A stretch of DNA of 49,787 bases from Cytophagaceae bacterium (GTDB taxonomy: Bacteria; Bacteroidota; Bacteroidia; Cytophagales; Flexibacteraceae): contig CANETC010000002.1 in NCBI GenBank assembly GCA_947441055.1, forward strand, positions 1 through 49,787, written 5' to 3'. The translations under genes were made by a program, and so were the position numbers. Below the pieces are notes generated by a model that saw only the letters and a list, made by a program, of their open reading frames with translations, was not told the origin of the DNA and searched no databases. Position 1 is the stretch's first letter. The number at the start of each line of letters is the position of its first letter. This document shows positions 8,344 through 16,615 of this stretch, piece after piece.

Positions 8344-9249
8344 TCAGAACCGAAGATACGGCCTGATTTTTTCTACTTGTTCGGGACGAATCAGGCGAAT
8401 GCCCAAAAGGTCTTCGGGTTTGGAATAGGGCGGGTGCTGATTTCGATAGCGGACAATTAGGCGGGCCAGGTTGCGGCGTATGTAGGGATGAAGGCTGAGT
8501 TCCTCCTCCGTTGCGGTATTTGGATTCAGGGCCCTGATTTCAGGCTTTGATGAGAGGAAGGATTTTTCCATCAAATCCTCCACGACCAGGCTGTCGAGAC
8601 CAAAAACTTCATACAGCTGGTCCATTCTTAAAAATCCGCCAAGGTTATCCCGATAGCGAATGATTCTTGCCGCAGTTTTTGAACCGATGCCAAACACTTT
8701 TTTCAATTGGTTGCTATCGGCCAGGTTGATGTCAAAGCGCGGTTCAGGCAATTTCGGTGCGCGGGACACAAAACTCATTTGCCTTTTCGCGGGCATAAGA
8801 CTGGAATCAATCTTGACCAAGGAAACCAATTGCCGGGCGATGCTGCTGTCAAGTTTTCTCACCTTCATCATTTGCTCTGGTGCCCGGATTTTTCCGCCTT
8901 TGCTTCGGTAACGGTCGAGGCTGCGAAATGCCTCCAGCGGCAAACCCATCGAAACCCATTCCTTTTCCGCGACTTTATTGGGGTCAAAAGAATGAAGATG
9001 AAGTTCTGCTATTTTTTTGTTTGAAACCTCCTGAAAAGATTCATTTGGATAATCCTCCTGTTCAAACTTCTCCTCTGCGGGTAGCAGCGTAAAAAGAGAA
9101 TCAAGCATTCGCCGGTCTGAAACCGAAGAATCCGCAAGCGGCTGATAAACCCGGTAATGGGTGTACAAAAAATCAATCAGGCCGGTAAAAAGGATGCCGA
9201 AAGAAAGCAGCACCGTGGCCCGGTAACGGGATTTGCTGAGCAGATACAT
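8344..9249 (-). CDS. Helix-hairpin-helix (ComEA-like) membrane-anchored protein
   Basis: 301 residues. One N-terminal transmembrane segment (TVLLSFGILFTGLIDFLY) follows a short basic start; the rest should lie outside the cytoplasmic membrane. The C-terminal part has successive helix-hairpin-helix repeats: DINLADSNQLKKVFGIGSKT followed by AARIIRYRDNLGGF, then NPNTATEEELSLHPYIRRN with LARLIVRYR, and an earlier region around residues 75-130 (LPLEAFRSLDRYRSKGG). This is a ComEA-type arrangement that usually binds DNA non-specifically, as in uptake. Two to three such repeats, rather than one, are common in Bacteroidota versions. It lies between yifB and the ABC exporter with short gaps (34 and 16 bases). 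Confidence 0.85.
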   Translation of the reverse strand: MYLLSKSRYRATVLLSFGILFTGLIDFLYTHYRVYQPLADSSVSDRRMLDSLFTLLPAEEKFEQEDYPNESFQEVSNKKIAELHLHSFDPNKVAEKEWVSMGLPLEAFRSLDRYRSKGGKIRAPEQMMKVRKLDSSIARQLVSLVKIDSSLMPAKRQMSFVSRAPKLPEPRFDINLADSNQLKKVFGIGSKTAARIIRYRDNLGGFLRMDQLYEVFGLDSLVVEDLMEKSFLSSKPEIRALNPNTATEEELSLHPYIRRNLARLIVRYRNQHPPYSKPEDLLGIRLIRPEQVEKIRPYLRF

Positions 9250-9283
9250 CGCATTGAAAATAAATTGACTGCAAAATATTCAC

Positions 9284-10819
9284 TCATCCGGCCCAGTTTT
9301 CCCGATCCAGACTGCGGTACTGAATTGCCTCTGCAAGGTGCTCAGTGCGAATTTCATCGGAACCCGCAAGGTCGGCAATGGTTCGGCTCACTTTCAGAAT
9401 CCGGTCGTAGGCACGGGCAGAAAGTCCCAGCCTTTGCATGGCGGTTTTTAGAAGTTTAAGTCCGGCTTCGCCAATCTGGCAAACTTCCGGCACCATGGGC
9501 GAAGGCATCATTGCATTGGAAAAAATGCCTTCATTTTCAGCAAACCGAAGCGTTTGCCTTTGCCGGGCGGCAATCACGCGTTCACGGATTTTTTCTGAAG
9601 ATTCGTTGCGTTGCTGGTTGGCAATTTTATCAAACGAAACCGGCGTAACTTCCACATGCAAGTCGATGCGGTCGAGCAAAGGACCAGAAATCCGGTTGAG
9701 GTAACGCTGAACAGCACCGGGCGGACAAACACATTCTTTTTCAGGGTGGTTGTAATACCCGCAGGGACACGGATTCATGCTGGCGATAAGCATAAAACTG
9801 GCGGGAAATTCCACAGTGAAACGCGCCCTTGAAATGGCAATTCGTCTCTCCTCCAGAGGCTGCCGCAAAACTTCAAGAACAGCGCGTTTGAATTCAGGCA
9901 ATTCATCCAGAAAGAGAACGCCATTGTGCGCCAGTGAAATCTCACCGGGCTGGGGCATATTGCCGCCCCCGACCAAAGCTACATCACTTACCGTATGGTG
10001 CGGGGCCCGAAAAGGTCGGGTGGTAACAAGGCCTTCCTGTCGGGAAAGCTTTCCGGCCACCGAATGTATTTTGGTGGTTTCAAGTGATTCGCGCAAATCC
10101 AGCGGAGGAAGAATGGAAGGGAGTCGTCTGGCGAGCATTGTTTTTCCTGCGCCCGGAGGTCCAATCATGATTGCGTTATGCCCGCCGGCAGCCGCTATTT
10201 CGAGCGCCCGCTTGATGTTTTCTTGTCCCTGCACATGGGAAAAATCGGCCTCATAATTGTTGAGATTGGAGAAAAAGATATCGCGGGTATCTTTCACAAG
10301 GGGTTCGATCTGGATTCGGCCTTCAAGGAAATCTGCAGCCTGGGCCAGACTTTCTACGCCAATCACATCCAGACCCGATACAATGGCGGCTTCCCCGGCA
10401 TTTTCCTTTGGAAGAATGAATCCTTTGAATTTGTCGCGGGCCTCAATGGCAATAGGCAAAACGCCCTTAATGGGTCTCAGACTTCCATCGAGAGAGAGCT
10501 CTCCCATGATGATATAATCGGGAATCAAATCCGTTAAAATCTGCCCGGAAGCGAGCAAAACCCCGATCGCGATGGGCAGGTCGTAGGCCGAACCTTCTTT
10601 TCGAATGTCTGCCGGGGCCAGATTTACAATCACCCTTTGCCGAGGCATCTGAAAACCGGACTGCTTCACAGCAGTGTCCATCCGAAACATACTTTCTTTT
10701 ACAGCGGGGTCCGGCAGTCCTACGATGGTGCTGTCTTTTCCGGCGCCAATACCAACTTCGATGGTAACGGGGTATGCCTGCACTCCCTGCACGGCAGACC
10801 CATAAATTTTAGCCAACAT
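9284..10819 (-). CDS. YifB/ComM family Mg-chelatase-like AAA+ ATPase
   Basis: 511 residues. Domain order is clear: an N-terminal Lon-protease-like (ChlI) domain with VEVGIGAG-like strands and IVGLPDPAVKESMFRM; an AAA+ core with Walker A GPPGAGKT at residues 220-227 and Walker B LFLDELPEF; a cysteine cluster NPCPCGYYNHPEKECVCPPG; and a C-terminal Mg_chelatase_C helix bundle (LGLSARAYDRILKVSRTIAD). In transformable bacteria the ComM relative is a branch-migration helicase for integrating foreign DNA. The neighbouring ComEA-like gene on the same strand (34 bases downstream) supports a DNA-uptake or recombination role, but that link is inference. First gene of the run towards udk. Confidence 0.93.
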   Translation of the reverse strand: MLAKIYGSAVQGVQAYPVTIEVGIGAGKDSTIVGLPDPAVKESMFRMDTAVKQSGFQMPRQRVIVNLAPADIRKEGSAYDLPIAIGVLLASGQILTDLIPDYIIMGELSLDGSLRPIKGVLPIAIEARDKFKGFILPKENAGEAAIVSGLDVIGVESLAQAADFLEGRIQIEPLVKDTRDIFFSNLNNYEADFSHVQGQENIKRALEIAAAGGHNAIMIGPPGAGKTMLARRLPSILPPLDLRESLETTKIHSVAGKLSRQEGLVTTRPFRAPHHTVSDVALVGGGNMPQPGEISLAHNGVLFLDELPEFKRAVLEVLRQPLEERRIAISRARFTVEFPASFMLIASMNPCPCGYYNHPEKECVCPPGAVQRYLNRISGPLLDRIDLHVEVTPVSFDKIANQQRNESSEKIRERVIAARQRQTLRFAENEGIFSNAMMPSPMVPEVCQIGEAGLKLLKTAMQRLGLSARAYDRILKVSRTIADLAGSDEIRTEHLAEAIQYRSLDRENWAG

Positions 10820-11025
10820 GTAATTCTCAATAGTAAAGTTTATGCAAAGGAAATATTTCCACTGAATTATTAAAATCGAATTACATCGATGCCAAATAAA
10901 GGCCCAAACAAGCCCAACTTTAAATTACTTCCCAACTTTCCCCGGGAAGACAATATTTCCTTTCGACTACATGTTTTTGTAATCCTAATCTTTCACGGAG
11001 ACAAAGAAACTTTTAACCAAAAAAA

Positions 11026-13020
11026 TTATTTCAGAACCAAAATATGATACCCCAACTCTTTTTCATTATATCGAGAAGCTGTCATTGGAAGAAGTATTTT
11101 TAGGTATTCATCCGTACCTTTCATCTTCTCTAGTAAGACCACCTTTACATTTCTTTCTTTCAAAAAATGTTCAAGGGTTTTGTGATTTAAAACCATTTCC
11201 TCGTATGCAGGCGTTCGAAAGAGAATGGATAAATAACCTGTACTCCTAAAAACTTCAAGCATTGAAGAATCGAAATTTTCAAAGCCTCCATTGGCAACAA
11301 CAATATTATCCAGACGATTAAGAATGCCTTGGCCAAGAAGATGCCTATGTAGATATGGAATCGTTGGATAATTATTGATGGATAACATTCGAACACAACG
11401 CTCTTTAAGAACATTCTCCTTAAAAAATTCTTTTGGTATTACCTCGCGATGGAGAGGCGTTTTATTGTCATAAGAAATTGCAGGAATATTTACCATCAAT
11501 ACTATTGCAAACAATGCAAAACGACCAATAAGTGAAATATTTACTTCTCTTTCAAACAAGAATTGAATAAGACAAAGGCAAACTATGGGAAAAAGGTAGT
11601 TGGAATAAGTCTGACTAAGATTTGCAACACTTGGGAAAATCGGCACTAAAAAATACAGAAAAATAAATGAAGGGATATACGTTGTAACAAACGCATTTTT
11701 GGTAAAACTATGCTTTCTCATAAAGAATAGTACCAATATACCGAGAATTAAACCGGCATAAACTTTAAATAAAATACCAGGGGAAAGATACACTAATGGA
11801 AATCCGAGAATAATTATTACTGATATTTTCGAGATTAAGCCGATTCTTGAAAAGAACAACAAGATCAAACTGAAATAGAAAAGATGCCAATAGAAATTTT
11901 CGAAAATCAAGTTAAAGGATGTAAAAAATGTAGAAAAACTAAACTGTAGAATACTCGGACTTGAACTTGATTTGAATAGGTAATACTGCATGCCAGCAAG
12001 GCAAAGAATCGAAACCCAAAGAATATATTGAACAAAGTTTTTATTCTTGGATAGCCTTTGGCCAAATAAACCGGCAAATAGTAATCCCAAAAGGGGCAAA
12101 ATAGCTATTGAAACTATTGATGAAAATAATATAATAGAAATAGAATCTAAATAATCGAAGTTTTTCTTTTTCCAAATTGAAAAAATAGGAATTAAAAATA
12201 AAAAGGCTAGTGCAATTTTATACGAAACATGATATGACAATGGGGATGGAAAATAATAGTTTTGAAAAAAAACACTTTTAAAATAAAGTGTATCAAACAT
12301 TTTTCCTATAAAATCATCTACAACATTGAATCTTAGTGTGGTAAAAATTAACAATACAATTGAAAAAATACTCCAGAATTTATGATTAATCTTGAAACTT
12401 TTGTAAAAAAGTGCGGTAGATGAAATAATTGCGAAAGTATTTAGAATAACCTTTAAAAATATATTAAACCATCCAAAAGTGTTGCCACCAAAAATTGGCT
12501 TCAATAAAAGAATAAAATAAAACTCAATATAATGGTATACCGTATAATTGTAATTAAGCTCAAATGACTTGCGTATCAACTCCCAAAATCCAGTTTCAAC
12601 TCCATGTATTTCAAGTAAATTGATTTGCATTAAGTAGCTGTAGTCGTCATGAAATGCGCAGAAAAACTGATTTAATTCAAAATCATATAAAACATAGATT
12701 CTAAGGCTGAAAAATAAAACCCAAAGTAGAAAGCCTGCCATTTGCCATTTGATAAGAAAACGAGGTTTTTGTAATTCAAACCTGCCTCTCCACCCAACTA
12801 ATAAAAGCACTGGGATACCAGCAATCGAGGTTATCCCATTCAAACCAACGGTCATAAATGACCCAATAGTGCCCATCAAAATAAATAAGAACGGAATACC
12901 AAAAATCAGGTCTTCTTCTTCTGATTCAGACCATTTTCGAAACCGGAAGCTGGTGGCTATAAACAATAACAGATGAACAGTGACCAACAAGCTCAACCCA
13001 ATCCGAAAAATTTCTTCCAT
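11026..13020 (-). CDS. Polytopic membrane protein, GT-C-like topology, AT-rich
   Basis: 664 residues with roughly a dozen or more hydrophobic segments and a soluble C-terminal tail of about 150 residues. An acidic loop after the first transmembrane segments, FHDDYSYLMQINLLE (about residues 122-136), resembles the acidic first-loop motif of GT-C glycosyltransferases; this is the only functional hint. I do not recognise a specific family. The gene and both flanks are visibly richer in A and T than the neighbours (frequent AAT, ATA, TTT codons), which suggests horizontal acquisition or a fast-evolving surface-polysaccharide function. No other polysaccharide gene is adjacent. ATG at 13020; no clear terminator, although CTTCCC/GGGAAG arms occur at 10928-10949. 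Confidence 0.75.
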   Translation of the reverse strand: MEEIFRIGLSLLVTVHLLLFIATSFRFRKWSESEEEDLIFGIPFLFILMGTIGSFMTVGLNGITSIAGIPVLLLVGWRGRFELQKPRFLIKWQMAGFLLWVLFFSLRIYVLYDFELNQFFCAFHDDYSYLMQINLLEIHGVETGFWELIRKSFELNYNYTVYHYIEFYFILLLKPIFGGNTFGWFNIFLKVILNTFAIISSTALFYKSFKINHKFWSIFSIVLLIFTTLRFNVVDDFIGKMFDTLYFKSVFFQNYYFPSPLSYHVSYKIALAFLFLIPIFSIWKKKNFDYLDSISIILFSSIVSIAILPLLGLLFAGLFGQRLSKNKNFVQYILWVSILCLAGMQYYLFKSSSSPSILQFSFSTFFTSFNLIFENFYWHLFYFSLILLFFSRIGLISKISVIIILGFPLVYLSPGILFKVYAGLILGILVLFFMRKHSFTKNAFVTTYIPSFIFLYFLVPIFPSVANLSQTYSNYLFPIVCLCLIQFLFEREVNISLIGRFALFAIVLMVNIPAISYDNKTPLHREVIPKEFFKENVLKERCVRMLSINNYPTIPYLHRHLLGQGILNRLDNIVVANGGFENFDSSMLEVFRSTGYLSILFRTPAYEEMVLNHKTLEHFLKERNVKVVLLEKMKGTDEYLKILLPMTASRYNEKELGYHILVLK

Positions 13021-13491
13021 ACCCCTTTATCTCATATATAAAAAATACCATTTTCAATCCTAAGCGATTAAGTCTTCATCAATTTCTTAAGATCAAAACC
13101 TTATAGCCATTCGTATGCTAGGAAATCACAAGCGTTTTCCTGAATCTGTATGCATCTTCATTAGACTATAATTTTCTGAGAAGACTTAGGTTAAATCAAG
13201 GACTAAACAGCCTCAAAGGAATGCATTAATTGGAATTTTTCGAAGAAATCCTTTATATAGAAATTGCACTTACCGGGATTCCGATAGAGCTAGAGGTATT
13301 AAATTCATTGGATTAGTGTGGATGTTTCAATCAACCTAATTTTGAATCCTTTTTCAGAAAAATGGTGATTTTTTGCCTCACATTACCTTAGAAATAAATT
13401 TTAATCTTCTTGAATGGTACTCGATTGATGAAATAGACTGCTGGCAGATTTTTTTCCTAAAAACAAAGCTATATCGATAAACATACTTTAA
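13021..13491. other. Gene-free AT-rich spacer (471 bases)
   Basis: No reading frame of useful length, RNA gene or clear terminator was found here. Its base composition matches the AT-rich membrane-protein gene to its left rather than pnuC to its right, so it may belong to the same acquired segment. Confidence 0.5.
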
Positions 13492-14079
13492 ATGCATTTT
13501 TGCCTCATGGAAACAGACCGCCTCATTGAACTGCTCTCAGCCCTAAGCTGCCTGCTTTCAATCTGGCTGAATACACGCCGGAAAACTGCAGGATGGCCCA
13601 TTGGCATTATCTCTGTGGTGCTCGCCATGTGGGTGTATTTCAGGGCAGGTTTACTGGCGGAATGTGGTCTTCAAATTTTCTTTTTTGCCTCCGGTTTATA
13701 CGGCTGGTGGAACTGGGTAGGTGCAGAAAACCAGCTTGAAAAAACCGTTCCTGTCAGTAGGCTTTCCATCACCGAACTTCTTTCGGGATCGGCAATTGCA
13801 TTGGCTGGCTCGGCTTTGATTTGGTTATTCCTGAAGGATCTTCCGGCGGCAAGCAAGCCGATTCCCGGTTCCCTGATCACAGGATTTAGTATTCTGGCCC
13901 AGGTTTGGCTGGCCAGAAGGCGATTGGAAAACTGGTTGTTTTGGATCGGAATCAACCTGGCATCGGTGGGTCTCTACTTGCAGCGGGAACTTTGGTTCTT
14001 TGCTGGGCTCTATGCCGCATTGTTTGTGCTGGCTATTTTTGGCTACAGAGACTGGAAGAAATCAATGTCTGAAGTATGA
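13492..14079 (+). CDS. pnuC: Nicotinamide riboside (mononucleotide) transporter PnuC
   Basis: 195 residues (190 if the second ATG at 13507 is the start). About seven hydrophobic segments and PnuC-type features: an early LLSIWLNTRRKTAGWPIGII segment, LLAECGLQIFFFASGLYGWW with the Q-x-x-F and GWW motifs, and a C-terminal ENWLFWIGINLASVGLYLQR with the conserved W and N. PnuC moves nicotinamide riboside across the inner membrane by facilitated diffusion and depends on phosphorylation for trapping. The stop overlaps the start of the NadR-like kinase by 4 bases (ATGA), so import and trapping are translationally coupled. Substrate is inferred from family and from this partner. Confidence 0.92.
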   Translation: MHFCLMETDRLIELLSALSCLLSIWLNTRRKTAGWPIGIISVVLAMWVYFRAGLLAECGLQIFFFASGLYGWWNWVGAENQLEKTVPVSRLSITELLSGSAIALAGSALIWLFLKDLPAASKPIPGSLITGFSILAQVWLARRRLENWLFWIGINLASVGLYLQRELWFFAGLYAALFVLAIFGYRDWKKSMSEV

Positions 14080-14609
14080 AAAAAATCGCCCTGATTGGCC
14101 CGGAATCAAGTGGAAAAACCAGCCTTTGCATGGCTTTATCGCAGCATTTTTCCTGCTTTTGGGTACCAGAAATGGCAAGAACCTGGCTGGAGAAAAATGG
14201 CCCGGATTATGCCGCAAAAGATGTGGAAGAAATGGCCCGGCTTCAATTGCAGGAAGAAGCAAAACTGGAGGAGATAGCCCGTGAAAAAAAGCACCCTTTT
14301 CTCTTCTGCGACACCAATTTGCTTGTGGTTAAAATCTGGATGGAAATTCGATTTGGGAGCTGTCCGGATTGGATTTTACAAGAAATTGAAAAGCCGGTTT
14401 ATGCGCTGCAGTTGTTGATGAAACCCGACATTGGCTGGACTCCCGACCCACTTCGGGAACACCCAAACGATCAAACATTTATTTACCAGCATTACGAAAA
14501 TGAATTGATTTCCAGCGTCCAAAAATGGAAAACCATTTCGGGCTTTGGGGAGGCAAGATTTCAGAATGCTTTGGCAGCCCTTCGAGATTTTGAAAAATCA
14601 ACAGCTTAA
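14076..14609 (+). CDS. NadR-like nicotinamide riboside kinase (AAA_28 ATPase)
   Basis: 177 residues. The P-loop GPESSGKTS occupies residues 8-16, the exact pattern of the ribosylnicotinamide-kinase domain of NadR. VPEMARTWLEKNG, FLFCDTNLLVVKIWMEIRFG and LLMKPDIGWTPDPLREHPND are the conserved kinase-domain blocks, including the DTN motif. The protein is only the kinase domain: the N-terminal helix-turn-helix and the NMN adenylyltransferase domain of enterobacterial NadR are missing, as is common in Bacteroidota. It should phosphorylate nicotinamide riboside to NMN, which traps the substrate brought in by PnuC. Overlaps pnuC by 4 bases. Confidence 0.9.
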   Translation: MKKIALIGPESSGKTSLCMALSQHFSCFWVPEMARTWLEKNGPDYAAKDVEEMARLQLQEEAKLEEIAREKKHPFLFCDTNLLVVKIWMEIRFGSCPDWILQEIEKPVYALQLLMKPDIGWTPDPLREHPNDQTFIYQHYENELISSVQKWKTISGFGEARFQNALAALRDFEKSTA

Positions 14610-14621
14610 ATCATAGCTGAC

Positions 14622-14629
14622 TATTTTTG
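14622..14629 (+). promoter_or_regulatory. Bacteroidetes -7 promoter element for acs
   Basis: TAttTTTG, a perfect TAnnTTTG match 35 bases upstream of the acs ATG at 14665. No good TTG element lies at the normal distance upstream. Confidence 0.4.
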
Positions 14630-14664
14630 AATTCAGTATTATTCCAGACCAAACCCGTTCCGCC

Positions 14665-16578
14665 ATGCACCAAGCTTATCAGATCAGCAGTTACGCCCAA
14701 TACCAGGAAGCAAGACAAAAAAGTGTTGAGAATCCTGAATTGTTCTGGTCGGAAATTGCATCGCACTTTCAATGGAAGCGAAAATGGGATACTGTTCTGG
14801 ACTGGAATTTCCAGGAGCCATCGGTAAAATGGTTTGAGGGTGGAAAGCTGAACATCAGCGAAAATTGCTTAGACCGCCATCTCGAAACACGGGGCAACGA
14901 GCCGGCCTTGCTTTGGGAAGCCAACGACCCAAAAGAGCCCGGACGGGTTTTGAGTTACAACGAATTGCACTTTAAAGTATGCCAGTTTGCCCATGTTTTA
15001 CACGCAAATGGCGTGCGCAAGGGCGACAGAGTCTGCATTTATATTGGCATGGTGCCGGAACTTGCCATTGCACTGCTGGCTTGCGCAAGGATAGGCGCCA
15101 TTCATTCGGTCATATTTGGCGGCTTTTCTGCAAGAGCCATTGCCGACAGACTCGAGGACGCAAGCGCCACCTTCATCATAACCGCTGACGGTGCTTTTCG
15201 GGGCGCAAAAGATTTTCCATTGAAAGCCATCATCGATGACGCACTGGAAGCCAACAACACCGTACAAAAAGTGATTGTATTGGAGCGCACCAAAACGCCA
15301 GTAAGCATGATTGCCGGTAGGGATGTTTGGTGGGAAGATGAGATTTCTAAGGTAGTGGCAGCAGGCAACCCGGACTTTCCTGCCCTTGAAATGGATTCTG
15401 AGGATCCACTTTTTATCTTGTACACTTCGGGCTCAACCGGCAAGCCAAAAGGTGTTGTGCACAGCACCGCAGGCTATATGATCTGGGCCAATTATACTTT
15501 TTTGAATGTATTTCAGTACAAGGCCGGTCAGGTGCATTTCTGCACGGCCGATATTGGCTGGATTACCGGACATAGTTACATCGTGTATGGACCGCTTTCC
15601 GCAGGTGCTTGCAGCCTGATGTTTGAAGGCATTCCAACTTGGCCGGATGCAGGGCGCTTCTGGGAAATCTGCGAGAAACATTCGGTGAATATTCTTTACA
15701 CCGCGCCTACGGCCATCCGTAGTTTGATGGCATTTGATACAAAACCCCTTGAAGGAAAAAACCTCAGCAGCCTGCAGGTGCTTGGCTCCGTGGGAGAACC
15801 CATCAATGAAGAAGCCTGGCACTGGTACTCCCGGGAAGTGGGCAAAGATCTTTGTCCGCTTGTGGATACCTGGTGGCAAACCGAAACCGGTGGAATTATG
15901 ATTTCAAATCTGGCAGGAATAACGCCTTCCAGACCGGCCTGGGCTACACTGCCATTGCCGGGTGTGCAGGTTTGTGTGGTGAATGAGCAGGGCAAAGAAC
16001 TGGAAGGTGAAGCAAGCGGAAACCTTTGCATCAAATTTCCATGGCCCGGCATGTTGCGCAGTACCTGGGGCGATCATGCCCGTTGCCGTCAAACCTATTT
16101 TTCTGCTTACCCTGATTTGTACTTCACCGGCGATGGATGTATTCGGGATGCCGAAGGAAATTACCGGATTACCGGCCGGGTGGATGATGTGCTCAATGTA
16201 AGCGGACACAGAATCGGCACAGCCGAATTGGAAAATGCCATCAACGCGCATTCCGGAGTAGTAGAATCTGCTGTGGTGGGCTATCCACATGATATAAAAG
16301 GCCAGGGGATTTACGCTTATGTGATCTACAATGGAAACCACTCCGATGAAGAAGACCGGGTGCGGAAAGACATCTCCATGACCGTAAGCAAACTCATTGG
16401 CGCCATTGCGCGACCAGACAAAATTCAGTTTGTACCCGGACTTCCCAAAACCCGATCGGGCAAAATCATGCGACGCATTCTCAGAAAAATTGCCGAAGGC
16501 TATACCTCCAATTTAGGCGATACAAGCACACTCCTCGATCCAACTTTGGTGGATGTGCTGAAGGAAGGCGCCTTGTAG
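14665..16578 (+). CDS. acs: Acetyl-CoA synthetase (AMP-forming)
   Basis: 637 residues, standard for acetate-CoA ligase. It activates acetate with ATP to acetyl-AMP and then acetyl-CoA. The adenylation signature YTSGSTGKPKG starts at residue 253; WWQTETGG is motif A5; YFTGDGCIRDAEGNYRITGR and DDVLNVSGHRIGTAELE are the A7-A8 hinge blocks; and Lys600 in RSGKIMRR is the invariant catalytic lysine that is regulated by acetylation in other bacteria. An N-terminal ACAS_N domain (residues 1-60) is present. The ATG follows a -7 promoter element. No acetyltransferase or deacetylase lies next to it. Confidence 0.96.
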   Translation: MHQAYQISSYAQYQEARQKSVENPELFWSEIASHFQWKRKWDTVLDWNFQEPSVKWFEGGKLNISENCLDRHLETRGNEPALLWEANDPKEPGRVLSYNELHFKVCQFAHVLHANGVRKGDRVCIYIGMVPELAIALLACARIGAIHSVIFGGFSARAIADRLEDASATFIITADGAFRGAKDFPLKAIIDDALEANNTVQKVIVLERTKTPVSMIAGRDVWWEDEISKVVAAGNPDFPALEMDSEDPLFILYTSGSTGKPKGVVHSTAGYMIWANYTFLNVFQYKAGQVHFCTADIGWITGHSYIVYGPLSAGACSLMFEGIPTWPDAGRFWEICEKHSVNILYTAPTAIRSLMAFDTKPLEGKNLSSLQVLGSVGEPINEEAWHWYSREVGKDLCPLVDTWWQTETGGIMISNLAGITPSRPAWATLPLPGVQVCVVNEQGKELEGEASGNLCIKFPWPGMLRSTWGDHARCRQTYFSAYPDLYFTGDGCIRDAEGNYRITGRVDDVLNVSGHRIGTAELENAINAHSGVVESAVVGYPHDIKGQGIYAYVIYNGNHSDEEDRVRKDISMTVSKLIGAIARPDKIQFVPGLPKTRSGKIMRRILRKIAEGYTSNLGDTSTLLDPTLVDVLKEGAL

Positions 16579-16615
16579 AGTATGATCAGTGCTTAATGAT
16601 TAGCCTGAATTTCAA

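Noticed and set aside
7302-8366. A 354-residue open frame on the plus strand
   Set aside because: It lies wholly opposite the clear ABC transporter gene, has low-complexity His/Gln/Lys composition and no domain. It is an antisense shadow.
13021-13491. Possible small genes or an RNA in the AT-rich spacer before pnuC
   Set aside because: No frame of useful length, promoter-terminator pair or stable hairpin was found.
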